A stretch of 6,578 nucleotides of DNA from CAZOWL01 sp964583605 (GTDB lineage: Bacteria; Pseudomonadota; Gammaproteobacteria; Chromatiales; Chromatiaceae), in the NCBI GenBank assembly GCA_964583605.1, contig CAZOWL010000150.1:1-6578 (forward strand). The letters are read 5' to 3'. The translations under genes were made by a program, and so were the position numbers. The notes under the pieces were generated by a model. It did no database searches. It worked only from the letters and a program-made list of their open reading frames with translations, and was not told where the DNA came from. The stretch's first letter is position 1; each line of letters opens with the position of its first letter. Positions 5,472-6,578 of the stretch are shown piece after piece.

Positions 5472-5814
5472 CGACCGCCGTCGCCATGCAGGAAGCTGTT
5501 GTGCGCTCGGCCCACCGCGTCGCCAGCTCCCTTGCCACTACCGACTCGGCCATCGAGCGGATCTTCCGGCGACGCGCCGCAGACAAGCGTGAAAGAGACG
5601 CGATGCATACCCTACGCTGTTGCCCCGCCATATCGAACCCGCCGGCACGCCCCACACGGCGGAGTCTATTTGTCAAGCGCAATCAGGATGCACTATAAGG
5701 GCAACGATGAGATTGTAATCCAAACGGTTCGACATCGCGGCGCCGGCAGCATCCACAGCCTGCGTCGAGCCCTGAGTTGGTGACCTGACCGTTCTGACTG
5801 ACTGTAGAACTGTA
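5472..5814. other. Spacer between divergent PIN remnant and DUF29 gene
   Basis: No antitoxin-like (ribbon-helix-helix, AbrB or Phd) reading frame could be found in any minus-strand frame upstream of the PIN remnant. One 46-codon frame ends in TGA overlapping the PIN GTG start (GTGA), as coupled pairs do, but its residues resemble no antitoxin. The right part holds a promoter candidate (5670-5699), a 31-codon frame starting ATGCACTATAAG that is probably chance, and an inverted repeat GTTCT (5791-5795) / AGAAC (5806-5810) just before the DUF29 start. Confidence 0.45.
5670..5699 (+). promoter_or_regulatory. Sigma70-type promoter candidate for the DUF29 gene
   Basis: TTGTCA (5670-5675; 5 of 6 to TTGACA) and TATAAG (5694-5699; 5 of 6 to TATAAT) are separated by 18 bases. 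This is the best promoter match in the window and stands out in a GC-rich background. Transcription would begin near 5706 and give a leader of about 110 bases before the ATG at 5815. Confidence 0.5.
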
Positions 5815-6276
5815 ATGGATGAGCTGAACGAGCTTCGCGCCCACATCGAGCACGGTCGCTATGCCGAAGCGCTGGTGCTGATCGGCGAGATGGAAGAGAT
5901 GAGCCGCGACGACAAAGTGCAGAAGATCGAGAGCTTCCTGCAAGTGCTGCTCGTGCACCTCATCAAGCAACAGGTAGAACACCGGACAACCCGCTCATGG
6001 GAAGTCACGATCCGCAATGCAGTCGACGCGATCCTGCGGGCCAACAAGCGACGCCGCGCGGGCGGATGGTACTTGACAACCGCCGAGCTCGCCGACGCCG
6101 TCGACGAGATCTTCCCATCGGCCCTGCGGCAGGCCTCTCTCGAGGCCTTGGAAGGGCGCTTTGACGATGCCACGCTTGCCGGCATGCTCGACACAGATGC
6201 GCTGCGTCGCGAAGCTCTAGGCCTTCTCGGTTCCGCGGGAAGTGATCGGACGGATGCCGAACCGCGGCACGACTAA
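5815..6276 (+). CDS. DUF29 family protein
   Basis: A 153-residue soluble, helical protein. The N-terminal two thirds match the DUF29 pattern: an acidic helix with EALVLIGEMEEMSRDDK (18-34), then KIESFLQVLLVHLIKQQ (37-53), then RTTRSWEVTIRNAVDAIL (57-74), which corresponds to the 'S.L.VLL.HLLK...R..SW..TI' core of the family. The C-terminal part carries EIFPSALRQASLEA and a further Asp/Leu-rich helical stretch. DUF29 proteins are common in cyanobacteria and purple sulfur bacteria, usually as many scattered paralogues; their function is not established. The start ATG has only a weak ribosome-binding site, and an inverted repeat (5791-5810) sits 4 bases before it. It stands alone: the next plus-strand frame belongs to an insertion sequence. 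No cysteine, signal peptide or membrane segment is present. Confidence 0.82.
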   Translation: MDELNELRAHIEHGRYAEALVLIGEMEEMSRDDKVQKIESFLQVLLVHLIKQQVEHRTTRSWEVTIRNAVDAILRANKRRRAGGWYLTTAELADAVDEIFPSALRQASLEALEGRFDDATLAGMLDTDALRREALGLLGSAGSDRTDAEPRHD

Positions 6277-6409
6277 GCATGGGTGGCCATCCGTTGTCAT
6301 CCGAAAGCGGAGACGCCGGAGAAAGTCTTTGAGATCAGGTCTCCCACGTAACGCGGCCGATTGCGGCGGCGTCCTCGTGTCGCTTGACAGCTGTACTCGC
6401 GGCCATTCG

Positions 6410-6502
6410 GCTAACGATCATGGGGCGAGGTCAGCCACCCCAGACCATGACATGTCGTCTCGCCCCTGATCGTTCCCTCGCCCCAACCCTCTCCCAGAGG
6501 GC
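6410..6502 (-). repeat. Dispersed hairpin repeat, copy D, interrupted
   Basis: On the plus strand it begins GCTAACGATCATGGGGCGAG and continues to CCCTCTCCCAGAGGGC, matching the reverse complement of copy C closely, including both arms of hairpin II (GATCATGGGGCGAG and CTCGCCCCTGATC). After base 6502 the expected continuation (GAGGGAGCGAACG) is absent and unrelated sequence beginning TGTCCA follows. The copy has been cut by an insertion. Confidence 0.85.
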
Positions 6503-6578
6503 TGTCCATGACCCACAATTTTCACTGGACACAATGATTTGACCTTGCTACGCTTGCCGCATGATCACCATCGGCGGG
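6503..6578 (+). mobile_element. Left end of an insertion sequence, probably IS21 family (continues beyond window)
   Basis: Homology to repeat copy D stops at exactly 6502 and is followed by TGTCCATGACCCACAATTTTC, with TGGACA (6526-6531) inverted to TGTCCA (6503-6508). IS21-family elements begin with TG and have short repeated motifs near their ends, and I recall closely similar ends with ACAATTTTCACTGGACA. The sequence is richer in A+T than its surroundings. An ATG at 6561 starts a frame MITIGG, plausible for an IstA-type transposase. Only 76 bases are visible. Confidence 0.6.
6561..6578 (+). CDS. Start of a transposase gene (IstA-like), partial at window edge
   Basis: Only six codons, MITIGG, are visible before the window ends. 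IstA proteins of IS21 elements often begin with MIT or a similar stretch ahead of a helix-turn-helix. The position, 58 bases inside the element end, fits. There is no strong ribosome-binding site. The call rests on context more than on the residues. Confidence 0.4.

Noticed and set aside
5472..5682. Possible antitoxin gene upstream of the PIN remnant
   Set aside because: All three minus-strand frames were read. One ends with a GTGA overlap typical of coupled pairs, but the residues (many Gly, Arg and Ala, no helix-turn or ribbon pattern) match no antitoxin type I know.

Overview
This is a GC-rich bacterial chromosomal segment. I infer a gammaproteobacterium, most likely a purple sulfur bacterium (Chromatiales). 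The reasons are a dispersed 'CCCTCT-GGG-AGAGGG' hairpin repeat, a DUF29 protein, a cysteine-rich small protein of a type I associate with that group, and the general protein style. This assignment comes from recall and is not proven by the sequence. There are eight intact or near-intact genes or gene remnants, one mobile-element edge, and four copies of a structured repeat. No rRNA, tRNA or CRISPR array was seen.

Layout. Positions 1-1316 hold metY (minus strand), an O-acetylhomoserine sulfhydrylase that makes homocysteine from O-acetylhomoserine and sulfide. Its 3' end runs into repeat copy A, and repeat copies B and C lie just upstream of its start (1361-1622). On the plus strand follow an NDUFA9-like atypical SDR / NAD(P)-binding protein (1833-2759) and a 101-residue protein with eight cysteines in zinc-ribbon pairs (2875-3180). 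Converging on these from the minus strand are three genes: a lipoprotein with a thioredoxin-like fold that has lost its second active-site cysteine (4224-4799), a tryptophan-rich protein of unknown family (3570-4031) and a DUF6489 protein (3266-3556). The last two form a tight pair. Upstream of them on the minus strand is a PIN-domain (VapC-type) nuclease gene interrupted by an in-frame TGA (5061-5471), with no recognisable antitoxin. A DUF29 protein (5815-6276, plus) has a good sigma70-type promoter about 115 bases upstream. The right edge carries a fourth repeat copy (6410-6502), broken by what looks like the left end of an IS21-family insertion sequence (from 6503) with the first codons of its transposase.

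How the parts relate. Apart from the unknown/DUF6489 pair I see no multi-gene pathway; this is a housekeeping gene (metY) beside accessory genes and repeats. The most informative signals are structural. The repeat element has two hairpins and TTA at its edges. One copy appears to supply the stop codon of metY, and another served as the landing site of an insertion sequence. I found no convincing evidence of a wholly new multi-gene system. The best candidates for unexplored biology are the unknown/DUF6489 pair, the single-cysteine thioredoxin-like lipoprotein and the structured repeat itself.
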